This document shows positions 36,401-50,168 of a stretch of 64,000 bases of DNA, one piece after another (position 1 is the first letter of the stretch; the number at the start of each line of letters is the position of its first letter). The notes under the pieces were generated by a model. The model saw nothing but the letters and a program-made list of their open reading frames with translations, searched no databases and was not told the DNA's origin. The stretch is from Strongyloides papillosus (Eukaryota > Nematoda > Chromadorea > Rhabditida > Strongyloididae): assembly GCA_005656395.1 (NCBI GenBank), contig SRSI01000013.1, forward strand, positions 682,001 through 746,000. Reading direction: 5' to 3'. The position numbers were made by a program, and so were the translations under genes.

Positions 36401-39400
36401 CTATTCTGTTTATTCATAATCCTTATTCAGGTAACATTTTATCTTTAAAGTTTAGTCATTTGTTATTCATTGTTCCCTATTTTTTAGTTATCATTACGAA
36501 CATTTAGAGCATCATTATACGCGTTTTGGACACTCTGTATATTTTACTCCTCTATTGTTATTATACTAATATACTCATACGAATTTAAAATAGTTCAAGA
36601 TTTTATAAGTAACGATCTTGGAATATCCAAGGAATGGTGTAGAGTTATTGGATTATTTGTCGTTAACAAAGAATTACAAAAACAATCTTTATTTGATAAT
36701 CTATTTTGTCCCATTTTGTTTGTACTAGTAGCAATGTTACAGTTAAAGTTATTCCATGACCCATGGACTAAAATGACAAGATTGAAAAGTACGGATTCAG
36801 TTATATCAACTGATGCTGATACACCCGGTGAGGCATTTCCATCATCTGTTGTTGTTGGTGATCAAACTGTAACACAAAAAATAAGACGAAGCTTTACTAC
36901 TTTTGCAGAAATACTTTGGAGGCTTGCTGAGGTACATTTAACAAAATTGGTATTATTTATACTTGTATGTTATGCTGCTAACGAGATTAGTGCTATCAAT
37001 TTTGTCATTATCCTTGGAGTAACTCTTGCATTATGGATACAATTTCATGGATTCTGTGTTTCAATTAATTTATCCATTTTCTTAGGATTAGCTGAAACTG
37101 CTATAGTTATATATAATATTCTTTTTATTGATTCCGGTCCAATTGACAATCCATTCGAAGCATGGGATAATAAAAACTGTTCATTTGAAATAAAGAAGAA
37201 GAAATCATTTGAATTGTGGTTGGGACTTAAAAATGAAATGTATAACAATCAATTAATTGGAATTATCATTTCATTAATATCAATTGCTTCTATTTATGTT
37301 GTAAGGTATCGCCAACAAATTAGAAGATCATACACAGGAGCACCACCAATAAGAAATAATATTGTTTTTCAAGATTTTAAACCAAGTGATTTTGATAGAA
37401 GTTTCAGTAGTCTATTTAAATTTATCATAGATTATACCTTCTACAAATTTGGTCTTGAAATTTCAATGATTTTTATTACATTATCAGCATGGCAAAGAAT
37501 GGATTTTGTATCTTTAATTTTGTTAACATGCCTATTTGTTTTTATGATTTTAAGTAGAAGTCAAATTAAGAGTCTATGGCCAATGTTTACAACTCTCACA
37601 GTTTTAATATTCCCATCACACTATGTTATGATGCTTGGATTACCACAATGTTTGTGTTATGAATACCCATGGATGAATCTTTTAAATCATATGGGTGTTA
37701 AGAATTCTGTTGCAAATATATTTAGATTCTTTGATTTGGCATATTATGATAGAGATAATGTACCTGTAATTGTTATATTTGATTTTCTATTGGCATTTGT
37801 TGTTGTTAAACAATTAGGAGTTTTTAGAAAAGAAGGGCCATCACATCCAGCAGGAAATAATGAATCAATTTACAAGAACAATCAATTTATTTTACATAAA
37901 AATAATCCATATAGAGATTTTGTGTTTAAACAAGAAACACACGTTGATTATTTAAAATGTTTTATCTTCCAATATTTTCATTGGATTAGTTTGATAATGG
38001 TATTTGTTGCAGGACTTGGAGGTACATCATTATTTGCTCTCGGATATGTCGTATTTGCTTTTATAATGCTATGGAAAGGAAATAAACTTTATAACATGGA
38101 AAATTACACTAAAACATTAAAATTATGGAGAGGTTTAATTTTTTATAATGTTGCTGCAATAATATGTAAAGTTTCCGTGCAATTTATTGGTTGTGCGCTT
38201 GTTTCACAACAAAAGCAAAATTTATGTCTTGTTAGACAATTATTTTCAATTATATGTGTTTATAATAATAGTGATGATGCTGGTGATATATTGGGTACTT
38301 GTCCAATTCATAAACGTGAAGCCAAAATTGGTTTTGATGCAATATGTTTTGCATTCCTTATTTTACAAAGAAGAATTCTTCATTCATACTTTTTCCAATA
38401 TTGTATGATTGATTTTAGAAGTGAAATTGTTTTATCCAATAGAGGTGCTATTTTAAAAAATCAACTTATTGAAAAACAAATGAAAGAACAAAAAAATGAG
38501 GAAATGAGAAAGTTAAACGAGATTAAGGAACGTACAGCTACCATTAGAAAACAATATGAAGAAAGACAAGCACAAGAGGATTCTTCTGTATTTGTACCTC
38601 AAGATTATGGTCAAGGTAAGTTTATTTTAACATATATTTTAAAAAAAGCAATGAAACCTTTTAACTATTATCTATTCTGTAAATTTTGTTTATGTCTTTC
38701 TATATTTATTGTTACATGTGAATCATTAACATTCTAGAACGTCCATTTTATCATAATGGAGATGATCCATTTCCAGAGTATGAACGTCCTAGAGATTTCT
38801 ATCGACAATCCTCATACAGAAATCAACTAAACTATCCTGGTTTGTATTCTTATTCCTCTTAGTTTGCATTAGCATAATTTATGTTTACCAATGCTTTAAT
38901 TGCTTTATAATGTTTTTGTAAATATTTTAACTTATACATGCATTTTTTAGCCAAACGTGCTGGAGATTACTATATGTTTAACTATGATCCAATGACAGAG
39001 ATATTGGAGACACCAAAAATTGATGTACCTGAAGTTGATCCTGGTTGTACAGATCCTGGAATTACACCTGCTCAAATGGTTCATGTTGCTGTTGATAAAG
39101 ATATGGATATTGATAAGGCAATGAGAGCAATTGATTCTGCTAAAGATATTTCAGATGATTATAAAAGGATAGCAGCAGCAGTTCAATATGATGATGAAGG
39201 TGGCAATGAACCTGAGGATGATAAAAAGGTTGAGGAAAATTTCGTTGAAAATAAGAGTAATCAAGTAATAACATTATGCCGATTTATATTAAAATTAACT
39301 GAAAGTGCTATTGTATTTTGTGCTGCTGTATTGAATAATTTTACCAGAGAACACAGATATGTTGGTTATGTATTGAGGAAAGAAAAATTCAAGTTACGTG

Positions 39401-41919
39401 ATAATTTAAGTGATTATTTGTATGATACAACAAGAGATCTTAATGAAACTCGTGATGCTTTTGATAATCAACAAATGCACTGTGTTAGTAATGAAAATGA
39501 TATTACAACAATGGAGAAAGAAGCACATATTCATTGGAGTAAAAGAAATCCATACATTCGTTTTATTACTGCATTAGGAAATTGTATAAGTGCTCATACT
39601 GATCTTCTATGTTATTTTATGGCTATAATTGCTCATGCTAACTGTGGTTGGATTACAATGCCATTACCATTAATGGTATTCTTCTGGGGTTCTCTTGCTA
39701 GTCCTCGTCCATCAAAGAAATTTTGGATTGCAATGATACTATATACACAATTTGTTATTGTAGCTAAATGTATTGTTCAATTTGGTGACTTACAAAATGA
39801 AGAATCAAGATCTTTCAGTTATGATGCATCTTTAACATTAGGATTATTTTTGAAATATTGTGGTTTGTATAAAAGAAGTGAATATGCAGTATGGGATGTT
39901 ATACTTTTAATGTGCCTATTTTTCCATAGATATAACTTAAGAAGATTAGGTTTATGGAAAGAAGCAAATAGTAATGAAACATTTAAAACATTACCTGATG
40001 TTACTGAATGTGTCTCAGAGAGTAGTGGTAACGAGGAGGAAGGTGAGGTAACAGTACAAAAAAAACCAGAAACACAGAATTGTTTCATGAAATTTTATAA
40101 AAATTTATTCAATCCAAAATTTAGATGTATTAATGATCTATATACATGGATGTTTGCTTGTGATTTTATTGCCTTCTTTATTGTTGTCTTTGGATACCGA
40201 TATTTTGGTGATGGTGGATCAGGAAATATAATTAGTGATATCTCATCAAATAGAGTACCATTAACTTTTGTTCTTATGATGTTATCAATAACAGTTATGA
40301 TAGTAGTTGATCGTGCGTTATACCTTAGAAAAGCAATATACTGTAAATTTGTCTATCAAATAATATCAATATTATTTATTCATATTTGGTTATTCTTTGT
40401 TCTACCTAAAATAACATCAATTTCACCAAGTATGAATGCAGCAGGTAAATTATTATACATCGTTAAAGGAGTGTATTTCCTTATCTCTGCTTGGCAAATT
40501 AGAAATGCTTATCCAAAAATGTGTATGGGTAATTATATAACACATAATTATAATCTTCACAATATGGTATTTTTCAAAGTTTTTCAAGCAGTACCATTCC
40601 TTTATGAGATTAGGACAGCAATTGATTGGACATGGACTGATACATCAATGCCATTATTTGATTATTTTAATATGGAAAATTATTATGCAATTATATTTAA
40701 TTTAAAATGTGCAAGGACATTTGAAAGCAAATATCCCGCACCTAGAGGTGTTCCAAAAGGTACATTAATCAAGTATCTTATGGGATTACCAATGATATTT
40801 GCATTGATATTAATTGTTTGGTGTCCATTATTAGCATTTGCATTAATGAATAAAATTGGATTAACATTACCACCTGAAAACGTTAAAATGACAATTGCTA
40901 TTGAAGGCTATCCACCACTATATACCATGGAATCACAAGGAATGGATATTCAAGTTTTTACAAATACCCAGTATGATGAATTAACAAAAAAGATTAGCAG
41001 TCTTCCTTATATAACAGAAGATTACAAATCATTGCAAAAAAGTGCATTATCGTATGTTGAAGAATTTCTACCACTGGATATATATAAAATACGTTTTAAA
41101 CCGGAAGCTGAAGATAGGTGGATGATATCAAATGGTTCTTTATATGCATTACAAAAAGAACTTGCTGGAAATGGTACAATGAACATGAAAATTAATATTG
41201 AGTTGACAAGAAAACGTTCCTCAACGCAAGAACCTATAAGACATACAACATCATATAAAATCCCATTGCTTGCAGATACAGAAATGAGGAAAAATTTTAC
41301 AACATCATTAAATTCAACAGGTCAAATAAGTAATTCAGTTATAATTGGTCCTGCTGTACCTGAATTCTTTACAGTACCAAATGAAGGAGAATTATCAGCA
41401 ACTAGTGAATTACAAAAACTTGTTTTAGAACGTGGACGTTTAAATAATACATTTATGAATATTTCATTATCAAGAAATGGTGATTATAGTATTGGAACAG
41501 CATGGTCAATACAATTAGTTGTTCCACCATCATTAAATAATATAATTTCACCATTCCAACCATATATTCTTGATGGATCAGTCAATAGAACATACTTGGA
41601 GTTTGTTCTTTTTGTTAATAGAGTTTATCCATCATACATAAATAAATATGTTTCAGGTGGTATAATAGCTATGTACATTGCTTTTGTATTAATGTTACAT
41701 AGAATTATTCGTGGTGCCATAACTAATTCACCTCTGGATGTGAGTATTAATGAAATTCCAAATGCTGATTTGTTATTAAGAATGTGCTTAGATATATATA
41801 TGGTACGGGAAGCAAAAGATTTTATATTAGAACAGGATATATTTGCAAAATTAATTTTCTTATTCCGATCCTCTGAAACATTGATAAGATGGACTCGTCA
41901 TAAAGTAAAGCAAGACTAA
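33477..41919 (+). CDS. pezo-1: Piezo mechanosensitive cation channel
   Basis: Eight exons: 33477-34511, 34608-34661, 34763-35260, 36019-36198, 36263-36430, 36488-38615, 38738-38839 and 38951-41919. Phases agree and give 2377 residues, near the usual Piezo length. The N-terminus (MVSPFVKYLFLRGILPLSLC) and repeated four-helix units fit the Piezo blade. The C-terminal region carries the anchor and inner pore blocks (ESKYPAPRGVPKGTLIKYLMG, EGYPPLYTM) and the highly conserved end DIYMVREAKDF, KLIFLFRSSETLIRWTR. A beam-like charged coiled segment ends exon 6 (KQMKEQKNEEMRKLNEIKERT). Piezo trimers open under membrane tension and pass Ca2+ and Na+. Intron 3 is unusually long here (758 nt). The exon 2 acceptor is uncertain: an in-frame AG at 34540-34541 would leave a 30-nt intron, so TTTTGAG at 34607 is preferred. 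Only one pezo gene is seen. Confidence 0.94.
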
Positions 41920-42575
41920 AATAAAAAGGAACCGTTTTAAAGAAGAAAAAAATTAGATGTTTATTAATATGTGTGCTAATTAAATTATTCTCCTACCTTG
42001 AATTTAAATTCTCATTTATTTGTTTCTTTTTTCTCGAATGTATTTAACTAATATTAAAATAAAAATCATTTTGAACTGGTAAAAAAAATAATAAGCAAAC
42101 AGATATATGATTATCAAAATTTTACATATTCATTTTTAAGTTTTTATAAAGGTTCAAGATGTCATTATTTTAATATTAGTTTCGCAACTTATTAGCAAAC
42201 ATTTTTTTTATAATAAAATAATAACATGTTACAGATTTTTGTTGCTTTTTTTTGTTCAATTTTTCATGAAAACTCTACATTTTTTATATTTAATAATAAT
42301 TTTTTTAATATAATTTAATGTGTAAGAATTTAATATTGGAGTATTTTTTAAAATTGGTTATGGTTTACACGTATGCAATGTTTTTTGTTGGTTAAATTAA
42401 TATTAAAATCACTTTATTCGTACAACTTATTGTTAAATATAAACGGTTATCAAATTTAATAGAAAATATATCTTAACAAGAATATTTTTATATCATTTGG
42501 TAAAATGACATTGTTAAACTAAGACTCGGCCTGTATTAAAATATTGTGGTGATTTATTATAAAATTATTTAAATT
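41920..42575. other. Intergenic region
   Basis: AT-rich 3' flank of pezo-1 and promoter of the next gene. No coding frame or RNA gene recognised. Confidence 0.4.
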
Positions 42576-43771
42576 ATGTTATCAATACTCAAGAAAAGAT
42601 CTTTTCTTATTTCTATAGTTAAAAATGGTGATGAAATATTTTCACGAGGATATATAAATTCAAGTAATAGGATACTAATACGTTCTGAATTGTCTGCTTA
42701 TGAATCAGCAACATTATTATATAGTGATAAGCTTCGAAATCTTGAAAATAATCTTGCACTAATAGAGGAAACAAGAGTAGAAACACATAAAAAAGTAAGT
42801 TTAAATTCTGATTGCTACTTATTTTTATCGAGATTATTAAACAAATGGAACCAAGAATAGTGAAATTAAAGAATTGTATTTGCAACGATAAAAGTGATAT
42901 TGTTATAGGCGATCCAGTGGGAGTTGGATTAGTATTACCCAATGACTTTGTGTTTAATCTTGTTTTTGTGGTTTCGGGTGATGAAATAGAAACTTTTGGT
43001 AGCGATTTTAAATTAAATTCACAATTTAGAGAAGGTTTCATTGATACCATAATTAATCTTATTAAAGCAGATAAAAGTTTTTGGAATGATAAAGAAGATA
43101 CAATAAAAGTTAAAAATAGAAATAAAATTCTGTTATGTTTTGGGGATAAAACAGAACTACGTATTAATTTTGCTGCAAATAATGAATTAAGAAATTTGAA
43201 CTTATTTAGATATTATGCTGCATCAGATGTTAGATTTAGAAAGTTATATTTATACGTTAAGATGCTATCATTAAACATGAAAAAGTTAGGTGGTGTTAAA
43301 GGATTATTAGACAGTCATAGAATTTTTATTCTTGTGGGTCATTTTCTTCAAACGTCCTTTGGAAATCAACAAGCTGTTTTACCCGTTCTAACTGATATTT
43401 ATTCTTCTTTCCTTTCTCCAAATATTCCGACAAAAGATGTATTAGAAAATCTTTATAAACCTGTTGATGTTAGTGGAATTCAACCTCTTATTAACCCAAA
43501 GCCTTTAGCTTCTCATTTAGTTATACAATTTATAGATTATTTCGCAAATCCTGATTCTTACAAAAGTGATATATACTTAAATAAGTTTCATCCTGTAAAA
43601 GAACGTGAAATGATTCAAAAATCGAGACCTCGGATTTTAAATTTTTATACCAACAAAAGATTATGTAGCTATGATAATAATTTATATATGTTTTTAAGGT
43701 GTATGAAGAATGCCCAAAAATTGATAAAAAAGGGTCGTTTTATTGATAATTTTTCAAATTTTTATTTTTAA
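42576..43771 (+). CDS. Terminal nucleotidyltransferase-like protein (GLD-2/PUP group), probably catalytically inactive
   Basis: Two exons, 42576-42794 and 42833-43771, with a 38-nt intron, encode 385 residues. The N-terminal 75 residues are helical and may form a coiled coil (YSDKLRNLENNLALIEETR). Then come the degenerate nucleotidyltransferase segment IGDPVGVGLVLPND (about 97-110) and the helical central/PAP-associated region: LNLFRYYAASDVRFRKLYLYVKML, GGVKGLLDSHRIFILVGHFLQ, VLPVLTDIY, LASHLVIQFIDYFANPDSYKSD. The spacing fits non-canonical poly(A)/poly(U) polymerases such as GLD-2 and PUP. The usual GS motif reads GD, and the following S-D-x-D acidic pair is replaced by hydrophobic/Asn residues (FVFNLVF). 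The third Asp before the ISxN-type strand is also not visible (LRINFAANN). Activity is therefore doubtful; a scaffold role is inference. Domain assignment rests on motif reading only. Confidence 0.65.
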
Positions 43772-44511
43772 TTATAAAAAGTTATTAATTGACCAAATAG
43801 TAAAAAGGCCATTTTTATCAATATAACATTTACTACATGTTCGAATTAAATTATTTATTATTTAATAAATTGTTTATTGTATCGTTTGTTATGAAATATT
43901 TAATTATGAATTTATAATTCGCACTTAAGTTAAATTATATTTTTTATGGTATCTAGTGTTTGTTAGTAATATTTTATCTATGGCTATATATTTTATAGAA
44001 AACCATTGTGATACCTAGTATTACCACTTATTTTTAATTTTTTTTCAGGATTTTCATGTTATCGACAAAATTAAAAAGTTTAATAAAAATGATAGGCTTT
44101 TTTTTTACAATTTTGTTCATTCGTTTTCAAAATAATGAAAAAAATTTTAACGATTTGGAACTACAGATAATAGTGATATATGACAAATATTTTACATGTG
44201 ATAGTATGTCATATAAATATACATAAAGTATCTAAAATTTGTTAATTAAATTTTTCATTGCTTTATGTTGATAAAGTTCCCTAAAAAATACGTTCTAAAA
44301 AATATTTGACATTTCTTTGTAATTTTAATTAAAATTAATAGTTGTTTTATTCGTAAAAATTGTATTTTTAATAACTTTATTTTCTATTATTACACATCTG
44401 TTTTTGAGAGATATATTGAAATAACAATTTTACCATATACTCTTATTGTTTTTATAATTATAATCGCATCAATTACTATAAAATATACACAAAAATTATA
44501 TATAATAAGTA
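43772..44511. other. Convergent intergenic region
   Basis: AT-rich 3' flanks of two convergent genes. No coding frame or structured RNA recognised. Confidence 0.4.
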
Positions 44512-46129
44512 TTATCTTGATTTATCTATTAATCTTCGAAGACGTTGAGCTGTATAAGAAGATTCCTAAAAGAAATATAGTTTTATTAACAAAAAATATT
44601 ATAAGCAATATTTGTTTCAAACTTACCAAATCTACTTTTGAACCTTTTTCTATATGTTGGTAAAATTCATTGAGTAAAGTTTTACTATCCTCTACATTAC
44701 CTCTTTTATATTCAAATACAGCAAAATTTAAGTAAATTCCTATTGTTTTATCCTTATCCAATGATAATGCTCTTTTAAAAGCTTTTCTAGCATTATCATA
44801 ATCTTCTAAATTACTTAAAACAACTAAAATTTACTACATAATTGATTTTTCTTATTAACACTAACCTGCTAGAGCCTCAAAAATAAAAGCTTTCTTTGGT
44901 TGTAAATTAAGTGCCGCAGATATATATTGGTAAGCAGAAGCATATTGCGCTAATCCATTATAAGCTAAACCCATGTTAAATAATATTTCCCAATTTTGTG
45001 GAATCAAATAATCTGCCTTTTTAAGGCATGATATCGCTGCAATGTACTTTCCTTTTCCATAAAAGCACATTCCAATGTTATTCCATAAAATTCCACTGTA
45101 ATTGCAAATACTTGTTGCATGTCTAAATGAAAAATTATTATGTTAATAATAATAAAGGCAACCTGTATTTAGTTAAAGCAACATCATAATCACCATTATT
45201 TTGAATAATGTAAGCAGCTCCAATAAGACTTGGAATGTGATTTTTGTCACTTGTTAATGCCTTTCCAAAAGCTGCAAAGGATAACTCTTCAGATCCAAGC
45301 TTAATATAGTCATATCCTAATTCTTTTAACAATTCTATATTTGTATTGTCTATTTCACTGGCTTTCTTTAATGCTTCTGATGCTGAAAAAAGATCACCTT
45401 TCTCTCTACAAAAAAATGCAATTAAAGAAAGAATTTCTGCATTTTTTGATGCTGATGAACAGCCAAGTAATGTTTCTATTGCATTATTACATGCTTCAGG
45501 AGTTTTTCTTTTAAGATAAAAAATTGACAAAGCTTTCCAACAATATGCTTTCCAATTTTTTGGGTTAATTTGTAATATTTTTGTAAAATAGACTAATGCT
45601 TGCCCATGATTTCCAACCAAATAATTTATTCTCCCCATATCCATTAAATATTTAATATTTTGATTATTTAATTTAAAAGCACTCTCGTAACAGTTTAATG
45701 ATTTTACAATATTTAAATCTTGGAGATTAAAAGCTCCTGATACTTGCATTGCATATTCATTGCATGAATTAGAACTTTTTAATGTTTCCTATAAATTTTT
45801 TCTATAAAATTTTCTTTTAAAAAATATACCTCGATTAATTGTTTACATTCATCTATATTTTTTTCACTGTATAAATAATAAATCTCTTGATTATTTGTCG
45901 TGATAGGAGAAAGTTTTAAGACTTTTTGGATGTTTTCATTACCTAAAGCTAATTCTTGTATGTTCCTTCCCGATGATATTGCTTTACGTCTAGGGGAAGG
46001 TTCTAATTCATCTTCACTAATAATTTGCTCATTATCAACCTCAATTTCTTCATCTTCCTCATTATTATTGTTTTCTTCATTAACTTTTTCAATATCTTCT
46101 TTTATTTCATTGGTTTCACTCATCATCAT
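44512..46129 (-). CDS. bbs-4: Bardet-Biedl syndrome protein 4 (BBSome TPR subunit)
   Basis: Five exons, 46129-45830, 45788-45163, 45122-44866, 44823-44627 and 44565-44512, encode 477 residues; introns are 40-61 nt. An acidic N-terminus (EENNNNEEDEEIEVDNE) precedes tandem tetratricopeptide repeats. Diagnostic BBS4 blocks are GDYDVALTKYR, LWNNIGMCFYGKGKYIAAIS, CLKKADYLIPQNWEILFNMG, QYASAYQYISAALNLQPKK and LSNLEDYDNARKAFKRALSLDKD. BBS4 is a TPR subunit of the BBSome, the coat-like complex that moves membrane proteins within cilia. In nematodes this means ciliated sensory neurons. Three consecutive ATG codons begin the frame; the first is used. An X-box-like RFX site lies 123-136 bp upstream. The C-terminal tail after the TPRs is shorter than in vertebrates. 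Confidence 0.92.
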
Positions 46130-49100
46130 GAAAATATTGTTGTTAATAGTATTTTTTTTAAAATATAGAAGTTAAAAAATATTAAACATTTAAGTTTTGC
46201 TAATATACATTTACAAGAATTAATTTTACTTTAATATTCAGTATATGTATGGTTGTCATGGTACTAAGTTATCAATAATGGCTTCTATAATGAAGTACAT
46301 AGAAAATTTGTTTACTATAACATAAAGGGAAATGCATTTTTTACTAAAAAAAAGAATTTTGACAATGTCATTTCATAAATTTCGCTCTTTCAAATATATA
46401 TGGTGAAAAAAATTGGTTGTAAAAGGAATTTAAAAAAAATTACAAATATATACAATTTATAAATATAATATTCAATTTGATGGTATAAATGTTTTATTTT
46501 CCATTGATCATTTTATTATCCTAAATAATAAATATGAGGTTTTTTAATTGAACAATTACTTATATATTATTAAACAAAATTTGACAAATACACATATTAA
46601 ATGAACCATTATAAAGCAAAATGATATTTTAATCAAATCACCTTTTATAACATTTAGCATAAACAAAAAAATTTTTTTATTCTATAAAATTATATATGTT
46701 AAATTTATTTTTCTAAATCTTTAAGTTTTATCTTTTAATTGCATAATTATATTGGTTATAATCATTCTAGTTGATGTATTATTTGAATTATTTGAAATAT
46801 GAAGAAAAATATACATATATTTATCTTTTCTTTTATTACATTTCTTTGTGTTTATGTAATTTTTGTCTTTAAATATGTGTAATTACATATTTAATGGTAA
46901 ATTGATATTTTTTATAAATAACAACGTGTGCGCTTATATCAAATATTTAAATCATGACATTATTTTACAAAGATAGCTTTCATATAACATAGCAAAAAAA
47001 TTAATTTTTAATTATTTCTGTTATTAAATTAAGGGAAATATATTTTTTACATTATAAAGAATAAATTTTTTAATGTTTTCATTGATAAAATATATATATA
47101 CATTAAGAAGTCAATATTATTGGTTGGGTATTAAAAAAATTGTATTTTAAATTCTTTGATATAACAATATATTTTTTTATTAACTATCTATGTTTCATAT
47201 TATAAAAATAATTTTGTTACACTTATCAACTAATACAAAACATAAATCTTTCTATTTATCCATTGTAAAGTGTTGTATGTAAAGTCATATATACAGAAAT
47301 CTCTGTTGCTTACTTTTCATAACCATAATAATTTTTGAATTATGACTTTTTATATTTTTGCAAAAAGAAACATTACTTAAAATACGATTATATTTGTTCT
47401 TTGTATAATTTATCAAAAGAATTTATAATTGTATGACATATTATGTTTTAAAATAATCACTTTAATGTCATTTTTCTTTCCTGTTAAACATTAAACTTTC
47501 TATTATTTTATTTAGTGTAAGAAAAATTTGAATAATCTCCACTAAATATATTATTAATAAAAGTTTCTCTCTTCCATAATTTATTTCAAAATTGCATTGA
47601 GTAGCTATTAATGATAAAAATAAAACTCTCTTTCTTATATAATTATCACTTTTATACTTTTTAAACAAAATATTTATTGGGCTTTATTAATTTTTATTAT
47701 AGAAAATTTATTTTATTTAGTTTTTATAACATTATAACGAAAAATATTTCACATCAACTTTACTTAAATATATTATAAAGTTAGAAAAAAAAATTTTTTA
47801 ACTTTTTGTCAATATCAATTAATAGTTTTATAAAAGTTTATGATGATTAAATTATTTATGTGTAATTTACTCTGACCTAAATATATGTAAATTTAGTATT
47901 TCCACTAATTTTCATTTTTTTTTACATTTTTCTTGCAAAAATTTGTCATATTTTAACATTGCTTTTTATTGATTTTCTTTTAATTCATTCAAGGTGTAAT
48001 CTTTACACGTTTATTTAATTTACATAAATATATAAATCTTTAAATAAACGATTTCAACCAGCGCAATTTCTTTTCATAAAATATTTTATAAAAGTTTTAT
48101 AAAAATTTTAGCCTACAAAATAAATATTAAAAATAATACATTTTTTGGTTAACTGAATATTAAATTAGCGTTTAAAGATGTACAATATTTAACTGTACAT
48201 TTAAATATTTTAAAAAAATTTGTAGTATGAAAGAATATAGATATAGAAGAATATTTTTAGATCATCATTAAAAATGTTAAATTGCGTGCTTAGTCATTTA
48301 TGTTTACGCCAGATCTTATATTAAATTTTACTTGCCTATTGATCAATTGATTTAGTGTAACAAATTCCACAATTAATTAATGTGGGTGTATTAAGACGGA
48401 AAAAAAACATCGAAACTCGTTAAATTATTTATTTATTTTTTTCTTTTTGTCAAGTGACATTATTATTAATTAGATATAAATAGAAAAACACAAAGATATT
48501 TCATATTTTGTTTTTATATAATTCTGATTGAACTTTAGGGATATATAACTTATTCATAATTTAAATAATTTATTTTGGTTGTTTGAAACATAATATCAAA
48601 TTATTATGGCAAAATTATCTTTTGGTTTACTAAAATTGACAAACAGAATATAACTTTAATTTTCCATTTTAATATTTTAACATGCTTCAAGAACACTACA
48701 GAATATTTAAAGAGTATTTACTTTTTTCATTTCTATTTTTAATACATATATTTCTAAATACCAACGTAAAATACAATCATATGATAAAAAAAATATCTAC
48801 ATTAATATTTTTATAAATTGAATAAGACTACTAGAAAATAAATGAACTATAATTTTAAAAAGTTATTTTCCTTCTACTGTTGTTACTTTGATGTGATTTT
48901 ATCTTAACTTTAGTTAAATATTCTTATCATTATTGAGAATTCAAAAAAATCACACAATATTTTATTATTTCTGAATATTTAATCTTTTTTTAATCATTAA
49001 TAAATCGACGTAGTGTGTTGCCGATGATAACATTAAAGTACTGGTACTTTTTTTAAAGTCAGTATTCTGACATTTTTTATTTTCCTCTTAAACGAAATTA

Positions 49101-50168
49101 CAAGTTTTCTTTATCTTTTTTATTGAAAATATTTTTATGTCGCATTCACATAAATATAATACATATATTTTCACATCACTTTTTTGTCATATCAAATATT
49201 AATAATTTGGAGGAAAACATAATTAAGAAATTTTGAAATATAACTAATGATAATACTCTTATCAATCAATGTTTATTCATTTAAGAATTAAAATTTTTCT
49301 CTCAAAAATTTGTATAATAAGACATATAAATATAATAATGTTAGTAAAGTATTAAAATAATAATTTTAAAGCATAGCTTTACTATTGTACACTAAAAGAA
49401 TTTTCGTAGAACCGTTAACGTTAAAAGTAAACAATTCATGGAGGTTTTACTATTTATTTTACGCTTTCATAATATTTTAAAATCTGATTATTTAAGATAT
49501 CTAACATTTTATAATATATAAAATGGTAAAGATGAAATAAGTTTTAAGCAGTGTTGACAATTTTATTTATTTATAACAAAATTTTATTCCAATTTCTAAT
49601 GATACATGATACTTTTTACAGAAACATTTTGAACAATATAAATATAAAATATGTACTTTTATATTATATCATTTAAAATATGTATATTTGTAATAATCGT
49701 CTTTGTTTTTCGCTTTTTTTCATTCTTTACAATATAATGGTATTAATGTTATCAAAATATTGTATATATTTTATTATTATTTCATCATTTAAACACATAT
49801 TTATTCATTTGTTAAATGATTGTAAATAACATAAAATCATTCTATAACCTATAACAGAACCCAAATTTTCTTAAATACTATTTACCCTATATCTTAAAGT
49901 ATACAAAAACATTTTATTTTGTATTATAATACATAAATAGTTCTTTAATTATTAATTATGTATAACGTTATTACTTTAAATATCCTTATTTAGTAGTTAC
50001 AACAAAACAATAACAATCTAATATCTTTTGTAAAGATCACATAATAACACAGTTATAACCGAGAAAATTATAAACAATAATCTCTTTAATTACATTGATT
50101 TTAATCAAATTTTATAGGAAATTTAAATTAAATAGGTTGAGGAAAAGAATAAAGATAAATTAAAGACA
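46130..50168. other. Long AT-rich intergenic region, 4 kb
   Basis: No coding frame supported; the minus frame at 47468-47668 has AT-noise composition. The first 200 bp hold the bbs-4 promoter with its X-box-like site. Two adjacent perfect short hairpins occur at 49035-49071 (AAAGTAC-TG-GTACTTT and GTCAG-TATT-CTGAC). The last 60 bp contain a TTTTATAG acceptor-like sequence (about 50111-50118), possibly the trans-splice site of the heat shock gene. Confidence 0.45.
46252..46265. promoter_or_regulatory. X-box-like RFX (DAF-19) binding site upstream of bbs-4
   Basis: GTTGTCATGGTACT fits the X-box consensus RYYNYYATRRNRAC at 12 of 14 positions, failing only at the last two. It lies 123-136 bp upstream of the bbs-4 start codon; ciliary-gene X-boxes in nematodes usually sit within about 250 bp of the start. 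Functional assignment is inference from motif and position. Confidence 0.5.
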
